Source: Peptococcaceae bacterium 1198_IL3148
GTDB lineage: Bacteria; Bacillota; Desulfotomaculia; Desulfotomaculales; Desulfohalotomaculaceae
Assembly: GCA_036763105.1 (NCBI GenBank)
Contig: JBAIYS010000005.1
Span: 62,001-126,000 of the forward strand
Reading direction: 5' to 3'
DNA: 64,000 nucleotides
Shown piece by piece: positions 52,482 to 61,034 of the stretch; positions within the stretch are counted from its first letter, which is position 1, and every line of letters starts with the position of its first letter. Under the pieces are notes generated by a model. It saw only the letters and a program-made list of their open reading frames with translations. It had not been told where the DNA came from and did no database searches. Made by a program: the position numbers and the translations under genes.

Positions 52482-54161
52482 ATGAGATACGATGGTGGGC
52501 CGCCCTGGGCAGATGAGTATCGAGACTGTTATCACGACCTACAAATTCTTAAAAAAATAGCTGTTTTACTGGATAAAATCCTTGATGAAAAGTATTGTCA
52601 CGGCCTTCCCAACATAGCCAGAGATGTTAAAAAGCTAGAACTTAAATTCAATTATCTGCTTGATAAAAAATCTAAATATGGCCTCTACCAAATTAAACAT
52701 GAGCTGAAGCGGGAAATTATTCAGTGTGCCAAAAACATGAAAAACTTTGTAGATAAAATTGAAAATATTGAAGATGTTGTCAAACATTCAGCCATGGTAG
52801 TTAATGAAATTAAAAAAGATGTGCGCAGAATTGAGGATGTGGTCACTGACCCGAAATTTGGTGATACCGTAAAAAATTCAGCACTGATACTAAATGACAT
52901 TAAAAAAGATGTAAAGAAAGTTGAGAAGATAGTTGCTGACCCCAAATTTGAGGATATGGTCAAACACGCATCGATGGTATTAGGGGACATTAAAAAAGAA
53001 ATTAAAAAAGTGGAAGAGCTGGAGGATACTTCAAAAAACGCTGCGCTATTATTAACTGACATTAAAAAAGATGTAAAGAAAGTAGAAAAGATAGTTGCTG
53101 ACCCCAAATTTGAAGATATTGTCAAACACGCATCCATGGTATTAGGGGACATTAAAAAAGAAATTAAAAAGGTAGAAGAACTGGAAGATACCTCAAAAAA
53201 CTCAGTGCTGTTATTAAACGACATTAAAAAAGATGTGCAGAGAATTGAAGAAATTGTAGCGGACCCTAAATTTGAAGATATTGTCAAGCACTCATCCATG
53301 GTATTGGGCGAAATTAAAAAAGAAATTAAAAAAGTAGAAGAACTGGAAGATACCTCAAAAAACTCAGTGCTGTTATTAAACGACATTAAAAAAGATGTGC
53401 AGAGAATTGAAGAAATTGTAGCAGACCCTAAATTTGAAGATATTGTCAAGCACTCATCCATGGTATTGGGCGAAATTAAAAAAGAAATTAAAAAAGTGGA
53501 AGAACTGGAAGATACCTCAAAAAACTCGGCTCTGTTATTAAATGAGCTTAAGAAAGATATAGAAAGAATTGAAGAGATAATTGCTAACTCTAAATTTGAG
53601 GATATGGTCAAACATTCTTCTATGGTGTTGGGGGACATAAACAAAGAAATTGGCAAAGTTGAGGACATCATTACCAATCCTGAATATGGTCTCAAGGGGA
53701 TTAGGGAGCAACTGGATAACCATGCAGTGCGCGATAATATATTAACCACTGGACCATTATTTGTGGACTTCAACGGTCTGTCGGTGACCACAGTGCATTT
53801 AAAAGCGCTTAACTATAGTAATCGCCCCCAGAGTGTAACATTTATTATTCACAAGTTAGACGATAACTGTCCGTTCACCGGCGGTGACAGAGAAGTAATG
53901 CTAGCTGATATTCCACCCTCTTGCGCCCGATTTGCCGAAATACCTTTAGAAGAATCTGTACAGAATCTGGAAATTAAAGCAGTGTTGAGCGACGCCACCA
54001 ACCTATTTGTCTACGCCGCCATACTTGATGCTTCCAACCCAGCGGGCAGTTTTGTGCAAAAGGATATTTTGCACTCAGAGTGGTCCCCGATCAGAGTGAA
54101 ACCCCACTGCCATGATAATTTAGACATTCAATCGGCACCTTTGGAATTAAATTCCATATAA
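52482..54161 (+). CDS. Repeat protein 2: 54-residue coiled-coil repeats with beta-rich C-terminal domain
   Basis: A 559-residue protein, paralogous at its N-terminus to repeat protein 1 (LPNIARDVKKLELKFNYLL and KYGLYQIKHE match). Residues about 95-400 consist of units with DPKFEDIVKHSSMVLGEIKK and ELEDTSKNSVLLLNDIKKD, 54 residues each, predicted coiled coil. Residues about 420-559 form a different domain, beta-rich and less charged (VTTVHLKALNYSNRPQSVTF, LFVYAAILDASNP). No signal peptide is present. ATG 52482 follows AGGAGGAGA. It may be a fibrous protein with a head domain; the function is unknown. Confidence 0.78.
   Translation: MRYDGGPPWADEYRDCYHDLQILKKIAVLLDKILDEKYCHGLPNIARDVKKLELKFNYLLDKKSKYGLYQIKHELKREIIQCAKNMKNFVDKIENIEDVVKHSAMVVNEIKKDVRRIEDVVTDPKFGDTVKNSALILNDIKKDVKKVEKIVADPKFEDMVKHASMVLGDIKKEIKKVEELEDTSKNAALLLTDIKKDVKKVEKIVADPKFEDIVKHASMVLGDIKKEIKKVEELEDTSKNSVLLLNDIKKDVQRIEEIVADPKFEDIVKHSSMVLGEIKKEIKKVEELEDTSKNSVLLLNDIKKDVQRIEEIVADPKFEDIVKHSSMVLGEIKKEIKKVEELEDTSKNSALLLNELKKDIERIEEIIANSKFEDMVKHSSMVLGDINKEIGKVEDIITNPEYGLKGIREQLDNHAVRDNILTTGPLFVDFNGLSVTTVHLKALNYSNRPQSVTFIIHKLDDNCPFTGGDREVMLADIPPSCARFAEIPLEESVQNLEIKAVLSDATNLFVYAAILDASNPAGSFVQKDILHSEWSPIRVKPHCHDNLDIQSAPLELNSI
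53013..53660 (+). repeat. Tandem 162-bp in-frame repeats inside repeat protein 2
   Basis: Units start at 53013, 53175, 53337 and 53499, exactly 162 bases (54 codons) apart. The units at 53175 and 53337 are almost identical at DNA level; the outer units are more diverged. This indicates recent unequal crossing-over, and the unit number may vary between strains. Confidence 0.88.
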
Positions 54162-54194
54162 TATCTAGAAATATAAAATTCAGGGGGTTGAAAC

Positions 54195-54458
54195 ATGCTA
54201 AACTTGACCAGAAGATTGGTGGACCAATTAGACCTAAGCGACTATCAAGACCAGCTAGTATCGGTTATCTACAGTTGTGGTGATGCGGTAATTAAAGCCA
54301 CCGGAGTACTAAACCTTACCGGTGTGGATTTTATTGAGCTGGTGGAACGCAACCCAGAATCACTCGTCAGGGTACAAATTTTACTGCCTGACGTCGAAGA
54401 ACAAAGACACCATCGGGTATTAATACCGCTGAGAGCAATTTGTAGTATAGCAGCATAA
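54195..54458 (+). CDS. Small protein following the repeat proteins
   Basis: An 87-residue protein starting MLNLTRRLVDQLDLSDYQDQ. The segments VIYSCGDAVIKATGVLNLTG, VDFIELVER and HHRVLIPLRAICSI predict a small beta-barrel, similar in style to spore-coat-associated DUF2642-like proteins, but I cannot assign a family. ATG 54195 follows AGGGGG. It lies 33 bases after repeat protein 2 and ends at a terminator, so it is probably the last gene of that operon. Confidence 0.68.
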   Translation: MLNLTRRLVDQLDLSDYQDQLVSVIYSCGDAVIKATGVLNLTGVDFIELVERNPESLVRVQILLPDVEEQRHHRVLIPLRAICSIAA

Positions 54459-54466
54459 TATGCAGT

Positions 54467-54495
54467 AAAAGCCGGCACCCCAGTGGCCGGCTTTT
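54467..54495 (+). terminator. Terminator after the repeat-protein operon
   Basis: AAAAGCCGGC and GCCGGCTTTT form a perfect 10-bp stem with a T run, nine bases past the stop of the 87-residue protein. Confidence 0.88.
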
Positions 54496-54575
54496 GATAT
54501 TATTAATTTCCTACATATTCACTAAGCTGCTGGCAATTACATATAGTGTGATATGAAACTGTATGGGGGGATAAT

Positions 54576-55658
54576 GTGATTTCATTGTGCATGATTGTCA
54601 AAAATGAAGCCCACTGCTTGGTTCGGTGTTTGCAAAGTGCCCAGGGCTGTGTGGACGAAATTATTGTTGTGGACACCGGGTCCAGTGACGATACCGTAAA
54701 AATTGCCAAACAATTTGGCGCTAAGGTTTTTTATTATCAGTGGCAGGATGACTTTGGGGCAGCCCGCAATTTCAGCCTTGACCAAGCCAGCGGCCACTGG
54801 ATTATTTACCTAGATGCCGATGAAGAGCTGGCATATGGCTGTTGCCAGCATTTGAAAGCGCTGACTGAAGTGGATGACGCCGACGGTTATTATTTTACCA
54901 TCAATAATTTTACCGACCAAGGTGAACCCATAAAACACATTAGCGTCAGGATGTTTAGAAACAAACCTCAGTATAGATTTAAAGGCAAATTGCATGAACA
55001 GATAACCGACGGAATGGTGCTCTACAACTCGGGCCTCACCATCAATCACTATGGCTACTTGGCCAGCACATGGGTAACCAAAAACAAAGCCCAGCGCAAT
55101 TATCGCATTAATATACAAATGGTGGCTGCAGAGCCAGAAAATGCTTTTTACTTATATAACCTGGGTAACGCCTGTTGTAACTTAAACGACCTCACTGGGG
55201 CAGTAGATAACTACCGCCAGGCTTTACAACATCTAAATCTGAGCGACAATTATGCCCCCAGTGTCTTTATCGCCTATATATCCTGTCTGCTAAAACTAGG
55301 GCGAATAGAAGAAACACTCACATATATTGATCTTTGCCAAACACATTTCCCCCATTATGTAGATATTTATTTCTTAGCCGGAGAAGTATACCAGGCTCTG
55401 GGCATGATGACCGAAAGTGTTAATTGCTATGAGAAATGCTTGGCGTTGGGGGAAAACCCCGGTGGGAGGTATACTTCCCAAACCGGGGTGGGCAGTTTTC
55501 TACCCTGTTTCCGACTGGCAGAGATTTATCAATCCCAGGGAGAACTAAACAAAGCCATCGGTTGGCAATTGTGTGGCCTCAGAATAAAACCCGATCAGGC
55601 GCAATTATCGGTGTTGAAACAAATGCTCAGGGAAGTGGATAAACACCCCAGTACATGA
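54576..55658 (+). CDS. GT2 glycosyltransferase with TPR domain, copy 1
   Basis: A 360-residue protein. Residues 1-220 form a GT2 catalytic domain: MISLCMIVKNEAHCLVRCLQ, VVDTGSSDDTV and the DxD-type YLDADEELA. Residues about 190-350 are TPR-like helices (AFYLYNLGNACCNLNDLTGA, VYQALGMMTESVNCYEKCLA). This class includes SunS-like enzymes that glycosylate peptides and proteins. GTG 54576 follows GGGGGG. It is 13 bases from a second copy, and both follow the repeat-protein operon, which makes those proteins possible acceptors. Confidence 0.87.
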   Translation: MISLCMIVKNEAHCLVRCLQSAQGCVDEIIVVDTGSSDDTVKIAKQFGAKVFYYQWQDDFGAARNFSLDQASGHWIIYLDADEELAYGCCQHLKALTEVDDADGYYFTINNFTDQGEPIKHISVRMFRNKPQYRFKGKLHEQITDGMVLYNSGLTINHYGYLASTWVTKNKAQRNYRINIQMVAAEPENAFYLYNLGNACCNLNDLTGAVDNYRQALQHLNLSDNYAPSVFIAYISCLLKLGRIEETLTYIDLCQTHFPHYVDIYFLAGEVYQALGMMTESVNCYEKCLALGENPGGRYTSQTGVGSFLPCFRLAEIYQSQGELNKAIGWQLCGLRIKPDQAQLSVLKQMLREVDKHPST

Positions 55659-55670
55659 AGGGAGATTGAA

Positions 55671-56795
55671 ATGGCAAACTCCATTAGTCTTTGTATGATT
55701 GCCAAAGACGAAGCTCATATCATCGGCCGATGCCTTAACAGTGTTCAACCCTATGTTGATCAAATTGTAGTAGTGGATACCGGTTCCACAGATAACACTA
55801 TTCAAATAGCTAAACAGTTGGGGGCAGAAACATATCAATTTGCCTGGCAGCATGACTTTAGTCAAGCCAGAAATTATTCATTACAATTTGCCAGCGGAGA
55901 TTGGATTTTGTTTTTGGACTGCGACGAAGAACTGGATGCTGACAGCGGCGCTGAATTAAGAAGGGTAATTTACGATGACAATTACGATGGTTATTGGTTA
56001 AACTTTGTTAATATCTATAATAACCGACCCAGCAATAACTTTTTATCCTTTCGGTTGTTTCGAAACAACCCTAAGTTCCGTTTTGAATGTCCCATCCATG
56101 AACAAATACTACCCTCGGTGATTAAACAGGCCACCGCCGAAAGAATTGGCCGGGCCAATGTTACAGTGTACCATTACGGCTATGAGAATAGTGAAGTGGA
56201 GGCTAAAAATAAATCCCAGAGAAATATTACGCTGTTGCAAAGGGCCCGTCAAGAGTATGGGGATGCAGGATTTATTAACTTTTATCTTGGTGTTGAATAT
56301 CAGCGGATCGGTGACCACCAAAGGGCTTTAGAACATTACAGATTATCGCTTAACAAAAGCGGCACCGATGATCCTTACACTGCGGCAATGATTAGAAATA
56401 TTGTACATTGTTACATGCACCTCAATCGCCAGCAGGATGGATTACAATTAATTGATGACTACTTAAAGGTTTATCCAGATTATACCGACCTGATCTATTT
56501 AAGGGGCGTTCTTTACTTCCAACTGGCTGATTATCAAAATGCCCTGACAACGCTGAATCAGTGTATTGCCATCGGCCCACCCCCCAAGCATTACTTGTCA
56601 TTGGAGGGCATTGCCGATACCAAACCAAAAGATTTAATCCATCGGATTGTTAAATTGCTAATCGGGCAAGGAAAACATTTAATTGCCCAAGGATGCCATT
56701 CCCAAGGGTATGCCATGTTAGACAGCGCCTTGGAACAACTTGAAAAAACACCCAACAATGACCTATTTGTTGAGTTAATCACTGCCCTAGATTAA
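55671..56795 (+). CDS. GT2 glycosyltransferase with TPR domain, copy 2
   Basis: A 374-residue paralogue of the preceding gene. The GT2 signatures are ISLCMIAKDEAHIIGRCLNS, VVDTGSTDNT and FLDCDEELDAD (C in place of A in the DxD loop). The TPR-like part runs from about 195 (FYLGVEYQRIGDHQRALEHY, LRGVLYFQLADYQNALTTL). ATG 55671 follows GGGAG. The pair probably acts in sequence or on related acceptors. A terminator follows directly. Confidence 0.87.
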   Translation: MANSISLCMIAKDEAHIIGRCLNSVQPYVDQIVVVDTGSTDNTIQIAKQLGAETYQFAWQHDFSQARNYSLQFASGDWILFLDCDEELDADSGAELRRVIYDDNYDGYWLNFVNIYNNRPSNNFLSFRLFRNNPKFRFECPIHEQILPSVIKQATAERIGRANVTVYHYGYENSEVEAKNKSQRNITLLQRARQEYGDAGFINFYLGVEYQRIGDHQRALEHYRLSLNKSGTDDPYTAAMIRNIVHCYMHLNRQQDGLQLIDDYLKVYPDYTDLIYLRGVLYFQLADYQNALTTLNQCIAIGPPPKHYLSLEGIADTKPKDLIHRIVKLLIGQGKHLIAQGCHSQGYAMLDSALEQLEKTPNNDLFVELITALD

Positions 56796-56825
56796 AACAG
56801 CCTTGCGTCGTAACGCAAGGCTGTT
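56796..56825. terminator. Bidirectional terminator
   Basis: AACAGCCTTGCGT and ACGCAAGGCTGTT form a 13-bp perfect stem between the convergent GT2 and acidic membrane-protein genes. Confidence 0.88.
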
Positions 56826-56840
56826 CTGTTTAATGTTGAT

Positions 56841-58103
56841 TTAAAGGGCCATTCTTTTATCATCATCTGGGTGTGGGGGTGGTGGCATCATGCCCCAAAA
56901 TGGCCTTACCGGTGGGTACCGGTGCTGCTGTGGCATACTGCGATATAGATTATCTTGCTGCAGTGGCTCCACTGGTTCCGGTGCAACTAATGTTGGTGCA
57001 ACCGGTTCTGGTTTAGGCTCTGGAGCTGCGGCCGGCTTAATTTGCACCACCGGTTCGGTAATCGGAGTATAACTGGAATTATAGTTGTAACCAGAATTAT
57101 AATCAGAGTTATCCTTTGACTTTTTACTACGACTTCTAACCAACGTCACCACACCGGCAGTAGCCAAACCAAAAACTAACACACCACCGCCAGCTAACAA
57201 AGCTGTGGCCAGCGTACTGAGGGACTTTTTCTCTACCCCTTGGGTTTTAGCCAGTACTTCATTATTGTGGTCAATTGAATTTAAAATTGTTTCTGCCCTT
57301 TCCAGCAACAAATCATCATCTAACACCAAATCCCAGTCTCGATCTTCGAACAAATCTGAAACATACTGATCTGCCATTACTTGTTCTTTTTTTTGAAACA
57401 ACATTCTATCTAAGTGATCTGTTGTCTGTGCTATCTCTTTAAATTCAGCATCAATCAATTGTCTGTTGTCAATTGGTTTTGGTTCTACTTTTTTTCTATC
57501 CCCTTGATTTCTATACTCATGCCTATGTTCATGTTCTCTGTCTGATTGCCTAAAGGATTCTTGATTAGCATTTTTGGCCTTCACAGCATGATCGTCATCT
57601 TTGATTAACATATCCAGTAATTTTGATATGCCTTCCAGTGTTTCCCTGGCTTCAGCCATTTCTTTGCTGCGCTGTTCAGCCTTGGCTTTGGCCTGTTGTT
57701 GTAGTTCCTCTAAATCGTCATGTTCCTCTTGATAGTCATCTCGATTATCCTGATCTTCTTCACGCTCTTGATCCTCTAAATCTTCCAGACCTTCCAAATC
57801 ATCCAGGTCTAGCTGATCCTCTGAGTCGTCAAAATCTAAGTTCACTAGATCCTCTGCAAATTGTTCCAAATCATCATCAAAATCTTCATCACCGATATCT
57901 TCTTCCAGTTCATAATCATCTAAGTCTTCTATTTCAACTGTCAAATCATTTTCTAGCTCCACTAGATCGTCAAATTCAAGTTCGCTACCGTCAGGATATG
58001 TGACAAACTCTGATTGGGTTTGCTCAAAGTTCTCTAATTCTAGGTCGTCTAGTTCCGCTGTGTCCTCTAATTGTTGATGGGAAAACCTGTTGTTTTCCGT
58101 CAC
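56841..58103 (-). CDS. Very acidic single-pass membrane protein
   Basis: A 420-residue protein I do not recognise. Residues about 15-135 are extremely Asp/Glu-rich (DDLELENFEQ, EEDIGDEDFDDDLEQFAEDL). A charged helical region (about 135-275) follows, then one membrane helix, LATALLAGGGVLVFGLATAGVV, near 300, a short basic stop-transfer, and a proline-rich tail ending PPPPHPDDDKRMAL. With no signal peptide, the acidic part is probably cytoplasmic. GTG 58103 follows GGAGGAG. The acidic tract could bind calcium or basic proteins; this is a guess. Confidence 0.72.
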   Translation of the reverse strand: MTENNRFSHQQLEDTAELDDLELENFEQTQSEFVTYPDGSELEFDDLVELENDLTVEIEDLDDYELEEDIGDEDFDDDLEQFAEDLVNLDFDDSEDQLDLDDLEGLEDLEDQEREEDQDNRDDYQEEHDDLEELQQQAKAKAEQRSKEMAEARETLEGISKLLDMLIKDDDHAVKAKNANQESFRQSDREHEHRHEYRNQGDRKKVEPKPIDNRQLIDAEFKEIAQTTDHLDRMLFQKKEQVMADQYVSDLFEDRDWDLVLDDDLLLERAETILNSIDHNNEVLAKTQGVEKKSLSTLATALLAGGGVLVFGLATAGVVTLVRSRSKKSKDNSDYNSGYNYNSSYTPITEPVVQIKPAAAPEPKPEPVAPTLVAPEPVEPLQQDNLYRSMPQQHRYPPVRPFWGMMPPPPHPDDDKRMAL

Positions 58104-58237
58104 GGCCATCTCCTCCAAACTGTTTCTGTTTTCCCGCCCTTATTGGGAAAAACAAAATCTCTGTTCTTACAGATTATTGCAGTAGAGACAAAAAAGTGAC
58201 AGTTTAACAGTTTGGAAATAATGGTAATTAGCCTTTG

Positions 58238-59236
58238 CTACAGCATTTTAATGATGGCAGCTGCCATTTGACTGGTGGTGGCGTTACCGCCCAAATCGGC
58301 GGTGACATCAATCCCGGCTGTTAGCACCTTTTCCACCGCCAGAGCAATTTTATCTGCAGCTGCAGTTTCTCCCAAGTGTTGTAGCATTTGGATGCCCGAC
58401 AATACTAAGGCCAGCGGATTGGCTTTATTTTGACCGGCGATATCCGGAGCACTGCCATGGACTGCTTCAAACACCGCATAGCGGTCACCAATATTGGCAC
58501 CGGGAGCAACCCCCAGGCCACCCACCAGACCGGCACACAGATCAGACAAAATATCACCGTACAGGTTAGGCATCACCAACACATCATAATGCTGGGGGTT
58601 TTGTACCAACTTCATACTCATGGCATCGACGATTACCTCTTGGTACTTTATCTCAGGGTATTCAGCGGCTACCTTGCGGGCCGCCTGTAGAAATAAACCA
58701 TCTGATAATTTCATTATATTGGCTTTATGTACCGCCGTTACCTTTTGTCGATGGTTTTTAACGGCATAGTCAAAAGCAAATTGGACAATCCGTTCCGAAG
58801 CTTCCCGGGTAATGATTTTAATGCTCTCGGCGGCGTTATCGCCCACCATATGTTCGATGCCCACATATAAATCTTCGGTGTTTTCCCTCACCACCACCAA
58901 ATCAACGTTATCGTAACGGCTGGTGATGCCCGGCAATGATTTAACCGGTCTCAGGTTAGCATACAGGTTTAGTTCTTTGCGCAATGTTACATTAACACTG
59001 CGAAAACCGCCCCCCACCGGAGTGGTCACCGGCCCTTTGAGAGCAACTTTATTTTTGCGAATGGAATCCAACACATATTGGGGCAATGGGGTACCATGTA
59101 ATTCAATTACTGCCGCCCCGGCCTCCACCACTTCCCAGTTGATATCAACTCCGGTGGCATCGATGATTTGCCGAACCGCCGCAGTAATTTCCGGTCCGAT
59201 CCCGTCACCGGGAATCAGCGTCACATTGTGTGTCAA
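58238..59236 (-). CDS. Isocitrate/isopropylmalate/homoisocitrate dehydrogenase family
   Basis: A 332-residue beta-decarboxylating dehydrogenase. It begins [18 protein letters not shown], has the substrate-site segment [16 protein letters not shown], the lysine loop [16 protein letters not shown] and the NAD-site region [33 protein letters not shown] is the form seen in NAD-isocitrate and homoisocitrate dehydrogenases rather than LeuB (RELTGGIYFG). It is last in the nifV-leuC-leuD-icd operon, so it should oxidise homoisocitrate or isocitrate. The start is TTG 59236 behind GGAGTGA. Confidence 0.88.
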   Translation of the reverse strand: MTHNVTLIPGDGIGPEITAAVRQIIDATGVDINWEVVEAGAAVIELHGTPLPQYVLDSIRKNKVALKGPVTTPVGGGFRSVNVTLRKELNLYANLRPVKSLPGITSRYDNVDLVVVRENTEDLYVGIEHMVGDNAAESIKIITREASERIVQFAFDYAVKNHRQKVTAVHKANIMKLSDGLFLQAARKVAAEYPEIKYQEVIVDAMSMKLVQNPQHYDVLVMPNLYGDILSDLCAGLVGGLGVAPGANIGDRYAVFEAVHGSAPDIAGQNKANPLALVLSGIQMLQHLGETAAADKIALAVEKVLTAGIDVTADLGGNATTSQMAAAIIKML

Positions 59237-59254
59237 AGTAATCACTCCAAAGTT

Positions 59255-59755
59255 TTACAGGTTAAAATCGCCGTATTTTCTAAAATGAGCTGCCAAACCG
59301 CCGTCATTAAGAATTTTGATCATCACATCCGGCAGTGGTTTCGCTGCAATTTCAATTCCTTTAGTGAGGTTTTTAACCACCCCGGCGGTCAAATCCACTT
59401 CCAATTGATCGCCTTGGTCGATTAAATCGGTATCACATTCCACCACCGGCAAACCGGTATTGATGGCGTTGCGATAAAAAATGCGGGCAAAGGATTTAGC
59501 TAATACCGCTGCGATGTCAGCATTGATAATGGCCAGCGGCGCCTGTTCTCGAGAAGAACCACAGCCAAAATTGTTGCCAGCCACGATAAAGTCACCGGCA
59601 GTTACTTTGCAGTAAAAATCCGGATCTAAGTCTTCCATCACGTGTTTGGCCAATTCCTTCATATCCAGGGTTTTAAATTTATATTTACCAGAAATAATGT
59701 AATCGGTATTGATGTCGTCTTGGTTAAATTTATGCACGTTGCCTGTTAATTTCAT
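59255..59755 (-). CDS. Aconitase-family hydratase, small subunit (LeuD-like)
   Basis: A 166-residue swivelling-domain subunit. Signatures are NQDDINTDYIISGKYKF near residue 10 and the conserved loop NNFGCGSSREQAP near 64. It pairs with the large subunit encoded 24 bases upstream to isomerise 2- and 3-hydroxy tricarboxylic acids. The substrate loop after DYII (SGKYK) differs from usual LeuD versions, so isopropylmalate is not the only candidate; homoaconitate or cis-aconitate fit the operon better. Confidence 0.88.
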   Translation of the reverse strand: MKLTGNVHKFNQDDINTDYIISGKYKFKTLDMKELAKHVMEDLDPDFYCKVTAGDFIVAGNNFGCGSSREQAPLAIINADIAAVLAKSFARIFYRNAINTGLPVVECDTDLIDQGDQLEVDLTAGVVKNLTKGIEIAAKPLPDVMIKILNDGGLAAHFRKYGDFNL

Positions 59756-59779
59756 GTTTTCACCTGCTTTTAATTCAAT

Positions 59780-61033
59780 TTAGAGTAGTTCTCTGGGGTC
59801 GGTAATCTGACCATAAAGGGCAGATGCCGCCACTGTGGCCGGTGAACCTAAGTAGATGTGGGCATTACCATTACCCATTCGTCCTTTAAAGTTGCGGTTG
59901 GCGGTGGATATAACGTTCTCACCGTCTGATGGTACGCCGTTATGGGTGCCCACACAGGGACCACAACCGGGAGTTACCACCGCCGCACCGGCTCTGACTA
60001 AAGTTTGGATAATCCCCTCGGCCATGGCCTCTAAATAAATTTTCTTGGAAGCCGGGGCCACGATTAATCTGACATCGGGGTTAATGGTTTTGTCTTTAAG
60101 TATGGAGGCCGCTATGCGCAAATCCTCCAACCGACCATTGGTACAGGTGCCTATGACTGCTTGCTGGATAGGGGTACCTAACAGATTACTAATGCCGGTG
60201 ACATTGTCCACTCGGTGGGGCATGGCAATCTGGGGCTCTAGGTTAGATACATCATATTCTTTAATGTCGGCATAGACAGCATCGGCATCGGCTGCAACCG
60301 GGGTAAATTCTTCATCGGTAAATTGCTTTAACCAAGCCAACGTCTTTTCATCGGCTTCCATCATACCGGCCTTAGCGCCCATTTCAATGGCCATGTTCGA
60401 TATGGTCATACGGGCATCCACCGATAATGCTGATATGGCCTGGCCGGTGTACTCAGCCGCTTTATAGGTGGCACCATCGGCGGTAACATCCCCAATTAAG
60501 AACAAAATTAAGTCTTTGGCGTATACCCCTGCCGGCAGTGTACCATGGCAAACAAATTTAATGGTTTCCGGCACTTTAAACCACATCTTGCCAGAAACCA
60601 ATCCGCCAGCTAAGTCCGTTGACCCCACTCCGGTGGAAAAGGCATTCAACGCCCCGTAGGTACAGGTGTGAGAATCAGCACCGATCACTAATTTCCCTGG
60701 GCCCACCTTGCCGCTTTCCGGCATCAGTTGGTGACAAACGCCCTCGCCAATGTCATAAAACTTAAATTTCTTTGCTTTAGCAAACTCACGCATCAGTTTG
60801 TGCAGCGCCGAAACCCCTTCGTTAGGGCTAGGGGAACTATGATCAATCACCATCGCCACCTTACTGGGGTCAAACACCTCTTTACCGTTCATATCATTAA
60901 AGGCTCGGATGGCCAGCGGTGATGTGCCGTCTTGGCCCATCACCAAATCTACATTTGCCACTACAATATCGCCAGCATGTGCAGTTTGACCACAGTGGCT
61001 GGATAGAATTTTTTCTATAATCGTCTGACCCAT
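59780..61033 (-). CDS. Aconitase-family hydratase, large subunit (LeuC-like/homoaconitase)
   Basis: A 417-residue Fe-S hydratase. It begins MGQTIIEKILSSHCGQTAHA, and the 4Fe-4S ligands lie in GTCTNGRLEDLRIA and PGCGPCVGTHNG. It is the short archaeal/clostridial form, closer to HacA/LeuC2 than to E. coli LeuC. The start at 61031-61033 follows AGAGGG and lies one base past the stop of the nifV-like gene, a coupled arrangement. With LeuD it should convert homocitrate to homoisocitrate, or citrate to isocitrate. Confidence 0.9.
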   Translation of the reverse strand: MGQTIIEKILSSHCGQTAHAGDIVVANVDLVMGQDGTSPLAIRAFNDMNGKEVFDPSKVAMVIDHSSPSPNEGVSALHKLMREFAKAKKFKFYDIGEGVCHQLMPESGKVGPGKLVIGADSHTCTYGALNAFSTGVGSTDLAGGLVSGKMWFKVPETIKFVCHGTLPAGVYAKDLILFLIGDVTADGATYKAAEYTGQAISALSVDARMTISNMAIEMGAKAGMMEADEKTLAWLKQFTDEEFTPVAADADAVYADIKEYDVSNLEPQIAMPHRVDNVTGISNLLGTPIQQAVIGTCTNGRLEDLRIAASILKDKTINPDVRLIVAPASKKIYLEAMAEGIIQTLVRAGAAVVTPGCGPCVGTHNGVPSDGENVISTANRNFKGRMGNGNAHIYLGSPATVAASALYGQITDPRELL

Positions 61034-61034
61034 A

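Noticed and set aside
53013-53660. Possible CRISPR-like array
   Set aside because: The regular spacing is a 54-codon in-frame protein repeat, the units are 162 bp with no variable spacers, and no cas genes are present.
52721-53791. 356-codon antisense ORF across repeat protein 2
   Set aside because: It is the shadow of the tandem 162-bp coding repeats, very rich in Ser and Phe, with no RBS. The forward frame has the RBS and a terminator after its operon.
57623-58003. 126-codon forward ORF opposite the acidic protein
   Set aside because: It is a shadow of the Asp/Glu-rich coding tract, giving an artificial Leu/Pro/His-rich sequence with no RBS.
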